This document shows positions 1 to 8,505 of a DNA stretch of 64,000 nt, piece after piece. The notes under the pieces are model-generated. The model made no database searches and was not told where the DNA came from. It was given only the letters and a program-made list of their open reading frames with translations. A program made the position numbers and the translations under genes. Position 1 is the stretch's first letter. Each line of letters starts with the position of its first letter. The stretch is from positions 1 to 64,000 of the forward strand of contig CANDNA010000003.1 of NCBI GenBank assembly GCA_947385955.1, read 5' to 3'. Source of the DNA: an uncultured Clostridia bacterium (lineage in GTDB: Bacteria; Bacillota; Clostridia; Lachnospirales; Lachnospiraceae).

Positions 1-171
1 TAGAAAACCATGCCACGCCCCGGTGAAGTTATCCGGCGTTTAAAAGGTTGTACGACAACACCCGGTATATTGCAAGCTGTCATCCTATAAGCCGTAGGGC
101 GTGATATGGACGGATGGCCGCTTGTGGTATGCGAAACCGCAGATACACCGTAAGAAAAGGAGGAACTTAAC

Positions 172-698
172 ATGGGTATTTTGAAAAATCTATTCTCTAA
201 AAAGCAGGAAGCCAAGGCACAACCGCCCCAGGAGGAACCAAAAAGGCCGAAAGGGATAATCAAGACACAGCGGCATAAACTGGAAAATGTGGAAGCCCAC
301 ATGAAAGAGATTATGGAACTTGTGGAGGAAAACGAGGACTATAAACTTTCTAAAAAGGCACTTATTGAAGATGGCCGGGAAAATGAAAAAATCTATCAAT
401 ATGAACTATCGGAAAAAGCCAAACTTTTGTTCGGGGGGGGGGCGGAGCCATCCAGGTTTTTGTGGATGACGTACATATTGGCGATATAAAGAAAGGCAGT
501 ACGGCCAGGGTTAAGAAGCTGATAGAGAGCGGAAATATAAGGGACGTGGAAACGGAAGTATCTGGCGGAAAATATAAAATACTGAAAAGTTACAAGCGAG
601 TGGGCTATAGTGAAGAATATGAGTTGGACAAATTAGAAGATGCGTTTTGCATCACCATTGAAATCACTTACCGGGAAGAGATTAAAGAGGATGTATAA
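172..698 (+). pseudogene. HIRAN-domain protein, frameshifted in a run of ten G
   Basis: Two reading frames together make one protein. The first (172 to about 443) starts at an ATG after a good AGGAGG site and gives a basic, Pro/Lys-rich N-terminus followed by a helical stretch. The second (about 444 to 698) continues with a segment containing AIQVFVDDVHIGDIKKGS, which I recognise as the core of a HIRAN domain, a nucleic-acid-end or damage-binding fold often found in phage and mobile-element proteins. The frames meet at a run of ten G (433-442). Eleven or eight G would restore one frame. It may be a real null allele, a slippage-controlled gene or a sequencing error. Bases 1-171 upstream hold no gene I can support. 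Confidence 0.6.
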
Positions 699-715
699 AA
701 AATAGGACATTGGGC

Positions 716-746
716 GGCACGGATTCTTTCCGTGCCCGTTTCTTTT
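716..746 (+). terminator. Rho-independent terminator after the HIRAN gene
   Basis: Bases 716-723 and 729-736 form an 8-bp perfect stem with a 5-base loop, followed by a T-rich tail (739-746). It lies between the HIRAN gene and the transposase ribosome binding site, so the two are probably separate transcripts. Confidence 0.75.
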
Positions 747-760
747 GGAGGGATGATTTC

Positions 761-1795
761 ATGGGGAAGCACTTAACTAAAAATGATAGGATAAAGATGG
801 AAACAATGCTTAATTCCGGCCATAAGGTAACGGAGATTGCGGCGTATTTGCACGTCCACAGAAGCACTATATACCGGGAAATGAAAAGGGGAGAATATAC
901 ACATAGAAATAGTGACTATACCGAGGAAGTGAGGTATAGTAGCGATTTGGGGCAAAAGAACCATGATTGGAACGCCCAGGGAAAGGGGCGTAGCCTTAAA
1001 ATTGGGAATGATATGCCTTTAGCTGAATACATAGAGAATAAAATTGTAAATGATAAATATAGCCCGGAAGCCGCATTGGCAGCAGTAGCCCAAAGTGGGA
1101 TTGAGTTTAAGACCTCTATTAGCGTGAGGACTTTATACAGATATATAGACAATGGTATTTTCCTTAAATTAACCAATAAGGACCTGCCGATAAAAGGGAA
1201 GAGGAAAAAGCACAATAAGAAAGTAAAGGTGCAGAAAAGGGCATCCGCCGGGGAAAGCATAGAGAACCGCCCGGAGGAAGTAAAGGACCGGGAAACATTT
1301 GGGCATTGGGAAATGGACACGGTAAAGGGCAAACAAGGCATTACAAAGTCATGTATGCTTGTATTAACAGAGCGAAAAACCAGGGATGAAATCATTATTA
1401 AGATGCCGGACCAAAAGGCGGCAAGTGTTGTGGAAGCCCTGGACCGGTTAGAAAGGAAATGGGGGGATATGTTCCCTAAAGTCTTTAGAAGCATCACCGT
1501 GGACAATGGGGTGGAGTTTGCGGACTATGAGGGGTTAGAACGGTCTGTTTTGCATGATGGGGAAAAGCGGACCTTTCTTTTCTATTGTCATCCATATAGC
1601 AGTTGGGAGAGGGGCACAAACGAGAATAGTAACCGCCTTATCCGCCGTCATATACCAAAAGGGGAGGATTTCGAGGAAAAGCAGGATAAGGACATAGAGT
1701 ATATAGAAACCTGGATAAACAATTACCCCAGGGGGATTTTGGGTTTTAAGACTTCCGCCCAACTTTTTGAAGAGGAAATCAAGAACCTGGCCTAA
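761..1795 (+). CDS. IS30-family transposase
   Basis: A 344-residue protein. The start at 761 is chosen because GGAGG lies just upstream (747-752); an earlier in-frame start would lie inside the terminator. The N-terminus carries a helix-turn-helix (EIAAYLHVHRSTIYREMKRG) typical of the IS30 family. The catalytic core shows the DDE residues: D186 in HWEMDTV, D248 in TVDNGVEF and E288 in RGTNENSN. IS30 enzymes move a short element by cutting at inverted repeats. I found no matching pair of terminal inverted repeats inside the window, so the left end may lie outside it or the element may be decayed. All catalytic residues are present, so the enzyme itself looks intact. Confidence 0.93.
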   Translation: MGKHLTKNDRIKMETMLNSGHKVTEIAAYLHVHRSTIYREMKRGEYTHRNSDYTEEVRYSSDLGQKNHDWNAQGKGRSLKIGNDMPLAEYIENKIVNDKYSPEAALAAVAQSGIEFKTSISVRTLYRYIDNGIFLKLTNKDLPIKGKRKKHNKKVKVQKRASAGESIENRPEEVKDRETFGHWEMDTVKGKQGITKSCMLVLTERKTRDEIIIKMPDQKAASVVEALDRLERKWGDMFPKVFRSITVDNGVEFADYEGLERSVLHDGEKRTFLFYCHPYSSWERGTNENSNRLIRRHIPKGEDFEEKQDKDIEYIETWINNYPRGILGFKTSAQLFEEEIKNLA

Positions 1796-1863
1796 AATTT
1801 TTTCAAAAAGTTGTTGCATAACTATTGACAAAATGCACACCGGCACTGTGGGATGAAAAAAGA

Positions 1864-1892
1864 TTGACGTATCGTTTTAATAACGGTAAAAT
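1864..1892 (+). promoter_or_regulatory. serC-serA promoter
   Basis: TTGACG (1864-1869), a 17-base spacer and TAAAAT (1887-1892) make a good sigma-A promoter 45 bases before serC. It lies just past the transposase, so the serine operon keeps its own promoter beside the mobile DNA. Confidence 0.75.
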
Positions 1893-1936
1893 GAAATCTG
1901 TAGGTTTTGATTAGATTGATTTGAGGAGGAAGATTC

Positions 1937-3019
1937 ATGTCCAGAGTGTATAATTTTTCGGCAGGACCGGCAGTTCTGCCTGAAGAAGTTTTGAAAGAAG
2001 CGGCGGAGGAAATGCTTGATTACAGAGGGACCGGTATGTCGGTTATGGAGATGAGTCACCGTTCCAAGGCATATGATACAATTATTAAGGAGGCAGAAGC
2101 AGACCTTCGTGAGTTGATGCAGATCCCTGATACGTATCGGGTATTGTTTCTGCAGGGCGGCGCCAGCCAGCAGTTTGCCATGATTCCCATGAATCTGATG
2201 AAAAATAAAAAGGCAGACTACATTGTTACGGGACAGTGGGCAAAGAAAGCATATCAGGAGGCATGTCTTTATGGCCAGGCCAACAAGATTGCATCCAGTG
2301 AGGATAAGACTTTTTCCTATATTCCGGACTGCTCTGATCTTCCCGTTTCGGAAGATGCAGATTATGTCTACATATGTGAAAACAATACGATTTACGGAAC
2401 CAAATTTAAAGAACTGCCCAATACCAAAGGAAAGACCCTGGTAGCTGACGTGTCCTCCTGCTTTTTGTCAGAGCCGGTGGATGTGACAAAATATGGGGTG
2501 ATTTACGGCGGGGTACAGAAAAACATTGGTCCTGCCGGAGTTGTGATTGTGATTATCCGGGAAGATCTGATTACTGAGGATGTGCTTCCGGGAACTCCCA
2601 CCATGCTGAAATATAAGACCCATGCAGATGCGGATTCCCTGTACAATACACCGCCTGCTTATGGCATCTATATCTGCGGCAAGGTATTCAAATGGCTGAA
2701 AAAGATGGGCGGACTGGCCGCTATGAAAGAGAGAAACGAAAAGAAAGCCAAAATTCTGTATGATTATCTGGACGAAAGCAAACTGTTCCGGGGAACTGTG
2801 GAGAAAAAAGACCGTTCACTGATGAATGTGCCTTTTGTAACCGGAAGTGACGAGCTGGATGCAAAATTCGTAAAGGAAGCGAAGGAAGCAGGGCTTGAAA
2901 ATCTGAAAGGCCATAGAAGCGTTGGCGGTATGCGGGCCAGCATTTACAATGCCATGCCGATAGAAGGTGTGGAGGCACTGGTCGCATTTATGAGAAAGTT
3001 TGAGGAGGAGAATCGATAA
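1937..3019 (+). CDS. serC: Phosphoserine aminotransferase
   Basis: This PLP enzyme converts 3-phosphohydroxypyruvate and glutamate to phosphoserine and 2-oxoglutarate, the second step of serine synthesis. The protein has 360 residues, normal for the family, and begins with the typical YNFSAGPAVLPEEVL. The PLP-binding lysine is K195 in GGVQKNIGPAG. A GAGGAGG site precedes the start. The stop overlaps the serA start by one base (TAATG), so the two are translationally coupled. The protein could also act on the vitamin B6 branch, as SerC does elsewhere, but the serA neighbour points to serine. Confidence 0.97.
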   Translation: MSRVYNFSAGPAVLPEEVLKEAAEEMLDYRGTGMSVMEMSHRSKAYDTIIKEAEADLRELMQIPDTYRVLFLQGGASQQFAMIPMNLMKNKKADYIVTGQWAKKAYQEACLYGQANKIASSEDKTFSYIPDCSDLPVSEDADYVYICENNTIYGTKFKELPNTKGKTLVADVSSCFLSEPVDVTKYGVIYGGVQKNIGPAGVVIVIIREDLITEDVLPGTPTMLKYKTHADADSLYNTPPAYGIYICGKVFKWLKKMGGLAAMKERNEKKAKILYDYLDESKLFRGTVEKKDRSLMNVPFVTGSDELDAKFVKEAKEAGLENLKGHRSVGGMRASIYNAMPIEGVEALVAFMRKFEEENR

Positions 3020-4182
3020 TGTTTCAGTATTACTGCATGAATCCGATTGCAAAGGTGGGGCTTGCACAGTTCCGGGCAGGCTTTGAAGAAACGAAGGAGA
3101 TTACAGATGCGGAAGGGATTCTTGTAAGAAGCGCTTCCATGCATGAGATGGAGCTGCCGGATAAGCTGCTGGCTGTGGCCAGGGCAGGAGCCGGTGTGAA
3201 TAACATTCCTCTTGAAAAATGTGCGGAAAAGGGGATTGTGGTATTCAATACACCGGGAGCCAATGCCAACGGGGTAAAGGAACTGGTAATTGCGGGCATG
3301 CTGCTGGCTTCCCGTGATGTGGCAGGCGGGATCGCCTGGGTAAAATCACAGGCAGACAACGCTGATATTGCCAAGGCAGTGGAAAAAGAAAAGAAACGGT
3401 TTGCCGGAACGGAAATTGAAAATAAAAAGCTGGGTATCATTGGTCTGGGCGCCATCGGTGTTAAAGTAGCCAATGTGGCAAAGCATCTTGGTATGGAAGT
3501 ATATGGCTATGATCCGTACGTATCGGTGGATGCGGCATGGAATCTGAGCCGGGATGTCAGACATGTATTGAATGTGGATGAAATCTATGAGGAATGTGAT
3601 ATTATTACGATTCATGTGCCGCTGCTGGATTCCACCAAAGGTATGATCGGGCAGGAGGCGCTGGAAAAGATGAAGGATGGTGTGATCCTTCTGAATTTTG
3701 CAAGAGACCTGCTGGTGGATGAAAAGGCTGTGCTTGCAGCGATTCAGTCAGGCAGGGTGCGCAGGTATGTGACAGATTTTCCCAATCCTACCACGGCCGG
3801 ACAGGAGGGCTGTATCGTAATCCCTCATCTGGGGGCATCGACAGAGGAATCGGAAGATAACTGCGCCAGAATGGCCGTAAAGGAAATGATGGAGTACCTG
3901 GAAAACGGTAACATCAAAAACAGTGTCAACTATCCCAGCTGTGATATGGGTGTCTGCGACAAGGCAGGACGAATCGCTATTTTCCATAAAAACATCACCA
4001 ATATGATTGCCGGTTTCACCACTGCACTGGGAAATAGCGGGATTAATATTTCTGATCTGACCAATAAATCAAGAAAAGATGTGGCCTATACCATGATCGA
4101 TGTGGAAACGCCGGTAACGGATGAGATCATCAGATCACTGGAACAGATCAATGGCGTGTTCCGGGTACGGGTTGTAAAGTAA
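3019..4182 (+). CDS. serA: D-3-phosphoglycerate dehydrogenase
   Basis: First step of serine synthesis: oxidation of 3-phosphoglycerate to 3-phosphohydroxypyruvate with NAD. The protein has 387 residues. The Rossmann motif GLGAIG is at 142-147 and the catalytic histidine is H270 in IPHLGAST. The last 70 or so residues form an ACT domain (GINISDLTNKSRKDVAYTMIDV), the usual site of serine feedback inhibition. It is the short form without the intervening ASB domain. It is coupled to serC and followed by a terminator. No serB-type phosphoserine phosphatase is visible in the operon; the DUF1015 gene two genes on is a possible functional partner. Confidence 0.96.
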   Translation: MFQYYCMNPIAKVGLAQFRAGFEETKEITDAEGILVRSASMHEMELPDKLLAVARAGAGVNNIPLEKCAEKGIVVFNTPGANANGVKELVIAGMLLASRDVAGGIAWVKSQADNADIAKAVEKEKKRFAGTEIENKKLGIIGLGAIGVKVANVAKHLGMEVYGYDPYVSVDAAWNLSRDVRHVLNVDEIYEECDIITIHVPLLDSTKGMIGQEALEKMKDGVILLNFARDLLVDEKAVLAAIQSGRVRRYVTDFPNPTTAGQEGCIVIPHLGASTEESEDNCARMAVKEMMEYLENGNIKNSVNYPSCDMGVCDKAGRIAIFHKNITNMIAGFTTALGNSGINISDLTNKSRKDVAYTMIDVETPVTDEIIRSLEQINGVFRVRVVK

Positions 4183-4211
4183 TCGGAGAAATTTTCTATA
4201 GGGGAATAGAA

Positions 4212-4243
4212 CGGACACAGGGCGGGATGCCCTGTGTCTGTTT
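4212..4243 (+). terminator. Terminator between serA and the convergent minus-strand gene
   Basis: An almost perfect stem (4212-4223 with 4229-4240) and a short T run. In the minus direction the same hairpin is followed by a TTCTATTCCCC stretch, so it may serve both converging transcripts. A second, weaker hairpin lies at 4267-4297. Confidence 0.6.
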
Positions 4244-4306
4244 ATGCACACGGGCACGTGCAGAGAGCAGGGGAAGATGGCTTTTCCCTGCCTGGTTCAG
4301 ATAAAA

Positions 4307-4585
4307 TCAGTGGGATTTATAAATATCATCCTGTACCATATCAAAATCCAGATAGTCCTCCTTAAACTGTCTGGCTTTCTCGACGGAAAATTCGCTGGCC
4401 AGATCCATATATTCAATAAAAATTTCCTCCAGCGGGCGGCCCTGTTCAGAAGCAATGGTTTCCATAATGGGCCTTAGTTTTTCAAGCTGTACGGAAATGG
4501 GGGTTTTCTGAGGATCAATATCTGCCATTTCCTGTTCGGCATATCGGTTGATACGGTTTAACATGGTTTCCTGTTCTTTTGTCAT
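4307..4585 (-). CDS. Small conserved-looking acidic protein of unknown function
   Basis: A 92-residue protein beginning MTKEQETMLNRIN and ending DDIYKSH. It is acidic, helical, cysteine-free and has no signal or membrane segment. The start at 4585 is preceded by AGGAA at a sensible distance. A longer reading from a TTG at 4705 is unlikely because that TTG is itself the -35 box of a near-perfect promoter. It converges on serA and diverges from the DUF1015 gene. I do not recognise the family; composition and the strong promoter argue it is real. Confidence 0.7.
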   Translation of the reverse strand: MTKEQETMLNRINRYAEQEMADIDPQKTPISVQLEKLRPIMETIASEQGRPLEEIFIEYMDLASEFSVEKARQFKEDYLDFDMVQDDIYKSH

Positions 4586-4676
4586 TTTCTGTTCCTGCCT
4601 TTCTGAATGAATATATTGTGCAGGCTTTGCAGCCGGCCCTGCCTTTCTTGCTGTTACTGGATGAGAACTGTAATTC

Positions 4677-4705
4677 ATCATAGCACCATTCATTTTTTCT
4701 GTCAA
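4677..4705 (-). promoter_or_regulatory. Near-consensus promoter for the small minus-strand gene
   Basis: On the minus strand TTGACA (4705-4700), a 17-base spacer and TATGAT (4682-4677). Transcription would start near 4670, leaving about 85 bases of leader before the start at 4585. Confidence 0.8.
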
Positions 4706-4712
4706 AAACGAA

Positions 4713-4741
4713 TTGTATTCATCCGGAGGATTTGATAAAAT
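4713..4741 (+). promoter_or_regulatory. Promoter for the DUF1015-glgB-mscS run
   Basis: TTGTAT (4713-4718), 17 bases, TAAAAT (4736-4741). Its -35 box starts only eight bases from the -35 box of the divergent promoter, so the two may compete or share a regulator. Confidence 0.6.
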
Positions 4742-4789
4742 AAACAGAAGAAAAGGATTGCGAACGAAAAAAGAATGAGAGGATCACAG

Positions 4790-6028
4790 ATGGCAGATGT
4801 CAGACCTTTTTGTGCGGTCCGGCCCAGAGAGGGGCTGGAAGATAAGATTGCCGCACTTCCTTATGATGTGTATAACCGGACAGAGGCACGGGAGGAAATT
4901 AAAAAAAGCCCTCTGTCTTTTCTGCGAATTGACCGGGCGGAAACGCAGTTTCCCGTGGATATGGATATGTATGATATCCGGGTCTATGAAAAAGCAAAAG
5001 CACTTTTGGATGAAATGATGGAACAGGGGCAGTTCATAGAGGAGGAAGCTCCCTGTTATTACATATATGAGCTGACAATGGACGGGCGGACGCAGACAGG
5101 TATCGTTGCCTGTGCCAGTGTGGATGATTATGAAAATCAGGTAATTAAGAAACATGAAAATACAAGAGCGGAGAAGGAGGAGGACCGTATTCATCATGTG
5201 GATGTGTGCAGTGCCCAGACCGGACCTATTTTTCTGGCGTATCGTTCCAGGCAAGAGATCAACGAGCGGACAGAAGCAGTAAAGCGGGAAAAACCTTTGT
5301 ATGATTTTATTTCTTCAGACGGTATCCGGCACCGGGTATGGAAGATTTCAGATTCGGAGAGCGTTCAGAGCATCCGGGAGAATTTCCGGCAGGTGGATTC
5401 TGTCTATATTGCAGACGGACATCACCGGTGTGCTTCGGCAGTTAAAGTAGCCAGGATGAGGCGAAAGGCCCATCCTGATTACAGCGGCCGGGAGGAATTT
5501 AATACATTTCTGTCAGTGCTGTTTCCGGATGACCAGTTGATGATTATGGCTTATAACCGGGTGGTAAAGGATTTGAATGGCAACAGCGCAGAAGCATTTC
5601 TGGAAAAGGTTTCCGGGCGGTTTTGGGTGGAAAAGTCAGACGGCGCCGCATATCCTGACCGCAAAGGCCGGATTGCCATGTATCTTGCCCGTCACTGGTA
5701 TATGTTGACTGCACCGGTCAGCGATCAGGAGGATGACCCGGTGGGACAACTGGATGTGTCGATTCTGCAAAGAGAGCTTTTGACACCGGTTCTCGGTATC
5801 GGTGATCTGAGGACGGATACCAGGATTGATTTTGTAGGAGGCATCCGGGGACTGGCAGAATTGGAACGGAGGGTGGAAGAGGACTGCAGTGTGGCATTTG
5901 CCATGTATCCCACTTCCATATCAGAATTGTTTGCCGTATCGGATGCCGGGCTGCTGATGCCGCCCAAGTCCACCTGGTTTGAGCCAAAGCTCCGGAGCGG
6001 ACTTTTTATACATCGGATTGAGCCGTAG
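4790..6028 (+). CDS. DUF1015 family protein, possibly linked to serine/phosphoserine metabolism
   Basis: A 412-residue soluble protein. The start at 4790 is preferred over an ATG at 4775 because GAGAGG lies seven bases before it; the N-terminus then reads MADVRPFCAVRP, typical of DUF1015. The family hallmark is IADGHHR (D209 to R213), which resembles the DGHHR-type signature of ParB/sulfiredoxin-like nucleotide-binding enzymes. DUF1015 genes are commonly found beside serA and serC in Clostridia and Thermotogae, as here. No activity can be read from the sequence. A role as the missing phosphoserine-processing enzyme or in serine phosphorylation is inference from context and the motif only. Confidence 0.85.
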   Translation: MADVRPFCAVRPREGLEDKIAALPYDVYNRTEAREEIKKSPLSFLRIDRAETQFPVDMDMYDIRVYEKAKALLDEMMEQGQFIEEEAPCYYIYELTMDGRTQTGIVACASVDDYENQVIKKHENTRAEKEEDRIHHVDVCSAQTGPIFLAYRSRQEINERTEAVKREKPLYDFISSDGIRHRVWKISDSESVQSIRENFRQVDSVYIADGHHRCASAVKVARMRRKAHPDYSGREEFNTFLSVLFPDDQLMIMAYNRVVKDLNGNSAEAFLEKVSGRFWVEKSDGAAYPDRKGRIAMYLARHWYMLTAPVSDQEDDPVGQLDVSILQRELLTPVLGIGDLRTDTRIDFVGGIRGLAELERRVEEDCSVAFAMYPTSISELFAVSDAGLLMPPKSTWFEPKLRSGLFIHRIEP

Positions 6029-6096
6029 ATGCAGGGGATAAAACACCGGCGGGCTGCCTGCCATAACAAGCAATGCATGAGGGAGGAAAAGAAACC

Positions 6097-8466
6097 ATGA
6101 ATGACAAACTGTATAAATTAATGAACTGGCGGGATATTGAAGAGATTGTGTATTCGGAATGTGACGACCCGCATAAACTGTTAGGAGCGCACAGAGTGGG
6201 CAGCAAGCTGCTGATTCAGGCGTTTTTTCCGGATGCCAATTCCGTTACCATCAGGAGTGCCGACGGCAGAACGGTGTATCCGATGGAATGTGCGGACAGT
6301 GCAGGGTTTTATGCTGCTCTGGTTCCGGAAAAGGTTTCCTTTGCCTATGATTATCTTGTAAATGACGGAAAAAAGGAAGAGATCAGGAAAGAAGTATATT
6401 GCTATGATCCCATTATTACCAAAAAGGATACCGAAAAGTTTCATGCAGGGATACATTATACCATTTATCAGGTATTGGGTGCACATACAATGACCGTAAA
6501 CGGTGTGTCCGGCACACACTTTGCAGTCTGGGCTCCGGGGGCCATGCGGGTCAGCGTGGTGGGAGACTTCAATCAATGGGACGGACGTACCCATCAGATG
6601 CGCAGGCTCTGGGATTCCGGTATTTTTGAGCTGTTTCTGCCGGATGTGGGCAGCGGGGTGAATTATAAGTTTGAGATTAAGGTAAAAGGAGGTCTTACTT
6701 ACTTAAAGGCAGATCCTTATGCGTTCCGCGCCGAGCTTCGCCCGGGGACCGCTTCTGTGACAGCGGATATTTCCGGTTTTGCCTGGGAAGATGACAAATG
6801 GATGGAGATGCGCAGGAAAAAACAGGATAAGGATGCACCCATCAGCATCTATGAGCTGTACCTGGGTTCTTTTAAGCGTGCAGAGCAAAGTCAGGAACAG
6901 GATGAGGATACAGATACAGAGGAGCTTGCTTATCTGAATTACCGGGAACTGGCGCCGGAGATTATCTCTTATGTGAAAAGGATGGGATATACACATATTG
7001 AACTGATGCCGATTATGGAGCATCCCTTTGACGCTTCCTGGGGATACCAGACCATTGGCTATTATGCGCCCACAGCCAGATATGGGACACCGGAGGATTT
7101 CATGTACTTTATGAATGAGATGCATAAAGCACAGATTGGTGTGATTCTGGACTGGGTTCCGGCTCATTTTCCGCGGGATACGTATGGCCTTTCCAATTTT
7201 GACGGAACCTGTCTGTATGAGCATCAGGATCCGAGACAGGGAGCACATCCTGACTGGGGGACATTGATTTACAATTACGGCAGGCCGGAAGTTTCCAATT
7301 ACCTGATTGCCAATGCGTTGTTCTGGATTGAACAGTACCATGCAGACGGCATTCGTATTGACGCGGTGGCATCCATGCTCTATCTGGACTATGGAAAACG
7401 GGACGGCCAGTGGGTTGCCAATATGTACGGCGGGAATGAAAACCTGGAGGCAATGGAATTTTTAAAACATCTCAATTCCATGATTGAGAAAAGAGGAAAC
7501 GGCGCGGTGAGCATTGCGGAAGAATCCACCGCCTGGCCGAAGGTAACAGGTGATCTGAAAGAGGGCGGCCTGGGATTTTCCTACAAATGGAATATGGGAT
7601 GGATGAACGATTATCTGGAATATATCAAATATGATCCCTATTTCCGTTCCCACCATCACGGAGAACTGACCTTCAGTATGATTTATGCCTACAGCGAAAA
7701 GTTTATGCTGGAATTTTCTCATGATGAGGTGGTACACGGCAAGGGTTCTCTGCTGGGCAAGATGCCCGGTGAGCGGAAGGATAAATTTGCAAACCTGCGT
7801 CTGACACTGGCCCATATGATGATGCATCCGGGCAAAAAACTGTTGTTTATGGGGCAGGATATCGGAGAATTTGACGAATGGAATGAAGAACGGGAAGTGG
7901 AATGGGATCTGTTACAGTATGAGGAGCATCAGGGGATCAATCAGTTGATGCAGGATCTGAACCATTTCTACCAGGCCCATCCGGCACTGTATGAACTGGA
8001 TACGGAAAGCGGCGGGTTTGAATGGATCAACAATATTTCCGCAGATGAAAGTATGCTGGTATTTCTGCGTAAGGGCAGGAAAGAAGAGGAAGTGCTTCTG
8101 ATTGTGGAAAACTTTGCCAATGCCATGTGGGATCCGCATAAGATCGGAGTGCCGTTTGCCGGTAAATACAAAGAGATTTTTAATACGGACGCTGAGATAT
8201 ACGGCGGAAGCGGCCAGACCAATCCCCGGATGAAAACGGCCAAACTGAGCGAATGTGATGACCGTGAGTATTCTATCATGGTACGGTCGGCGCCTCTGTC
8301 TGTACAGGTCTTTTCCTGCATTCCGGAAAAAGTCTCCGGAACTGAAAAAACCTCAACAAAACAGAGTAAAACCAAAGCCGCAGGAAGAAAAAAAACAACA
8401 AAGCAGAGTACTGCAAAAAATGATAAGCCTGCCGGAAGGCAGAGCCGTACAAAAGCTGTAAAATAA
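6097..8466 (+). CDS. glgB: 1,4-alpha-glucan branching enzyme
   Basis: Forms alpha-1,6 branches in glycogen. The protein has 789 residues from the ATG at 6097, chosen because GGGAGG lies ten bases before it; the ATG at 6073 contains that site. Order: N-terminal CBM48-type domains (to about 240), GH13 catalytic barrel and C-terminal beta domain. The GH13 residues are D422 (IRIDAVAS), E475 or E476 (AEEST) and D543 (SHDEVVHGK). The family usually has 620-730 residues. Here a lysine-, threonine- and glutamine-rich tail of about 40 residues is added. No other glycogen gene lies in the window. It follows DUF1015 by 68 bases and probably shares its transcript. Confidence 0.96.
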   Translation: MNDKLYKLMNWRDIEEIVYSECDDPHKLLGAHRVGSKLLIQAFFPDANSVTIRSADGRTVYPMECADSAGFYAALVPEKVSFAYDYLVNDGKKEEIRKEVYCYDPIITKKDTEKFHAGIHYTIYQVLGAHTMTVNGVSGTHFAVWAPGAMRVSVVGDFNQWDGRTHQMRRLWDSGIFELFLPDVGSGVNYKFEIKVKGGLTYLKADPYAFRAELRPGTASVTADISGFAWEDDKWMEMRRKKQDKDAPISIYELYLGSFKRAEQSQEQDEDTDTEELAYLNYRELAPEIISYVKRMGYTHIELMPIMEHPFDASWGYQTIGYYAPTARYGTPEDFMYFMNEMHKAQIGVILDWVPAHFPRDTYGLSNFDGTCLYEHQDPRQGAHPDWGTLIYNYGRPEVSNYLIANALFWIEQYHADGIRIDAVASMLYLDYGKRDGQWVANMYGGNENLEAMEFLKHLNSMIEKRGNGAVSIAEESTAWPKVTGDLKEGGLGFSYKWNMGWMNDYLEYIKYDPYFRSHHHGELTFSMIYAYSEKFMLEFSHDEVVHGKGSLLGKMPGERKDKFANLRLTLAHMMMHPGKKLLFMGQDIGEFDEWNEEREVEWDLLQYEEHQGINQLMQDLNHFYQAHPALYELDTESGGFEWINNISADESMLVFLRKGRKEEEVLLIVENFANAMWDPHKIGVPFAGKYKEIFNTDAEIYGGSGQTNPRMKTAKLSECDDREYSIMVRSAPLSVQVFSCIPEKVSGTEKTSTKQSKTKAAGRKKTTKQSTAKNDKPAGRQSRTKAVK

Positions 8467-8505
8467 CAGAGAATCAAGTGGATTTTTGAACGGGCGGGTG
8501 ACAGG

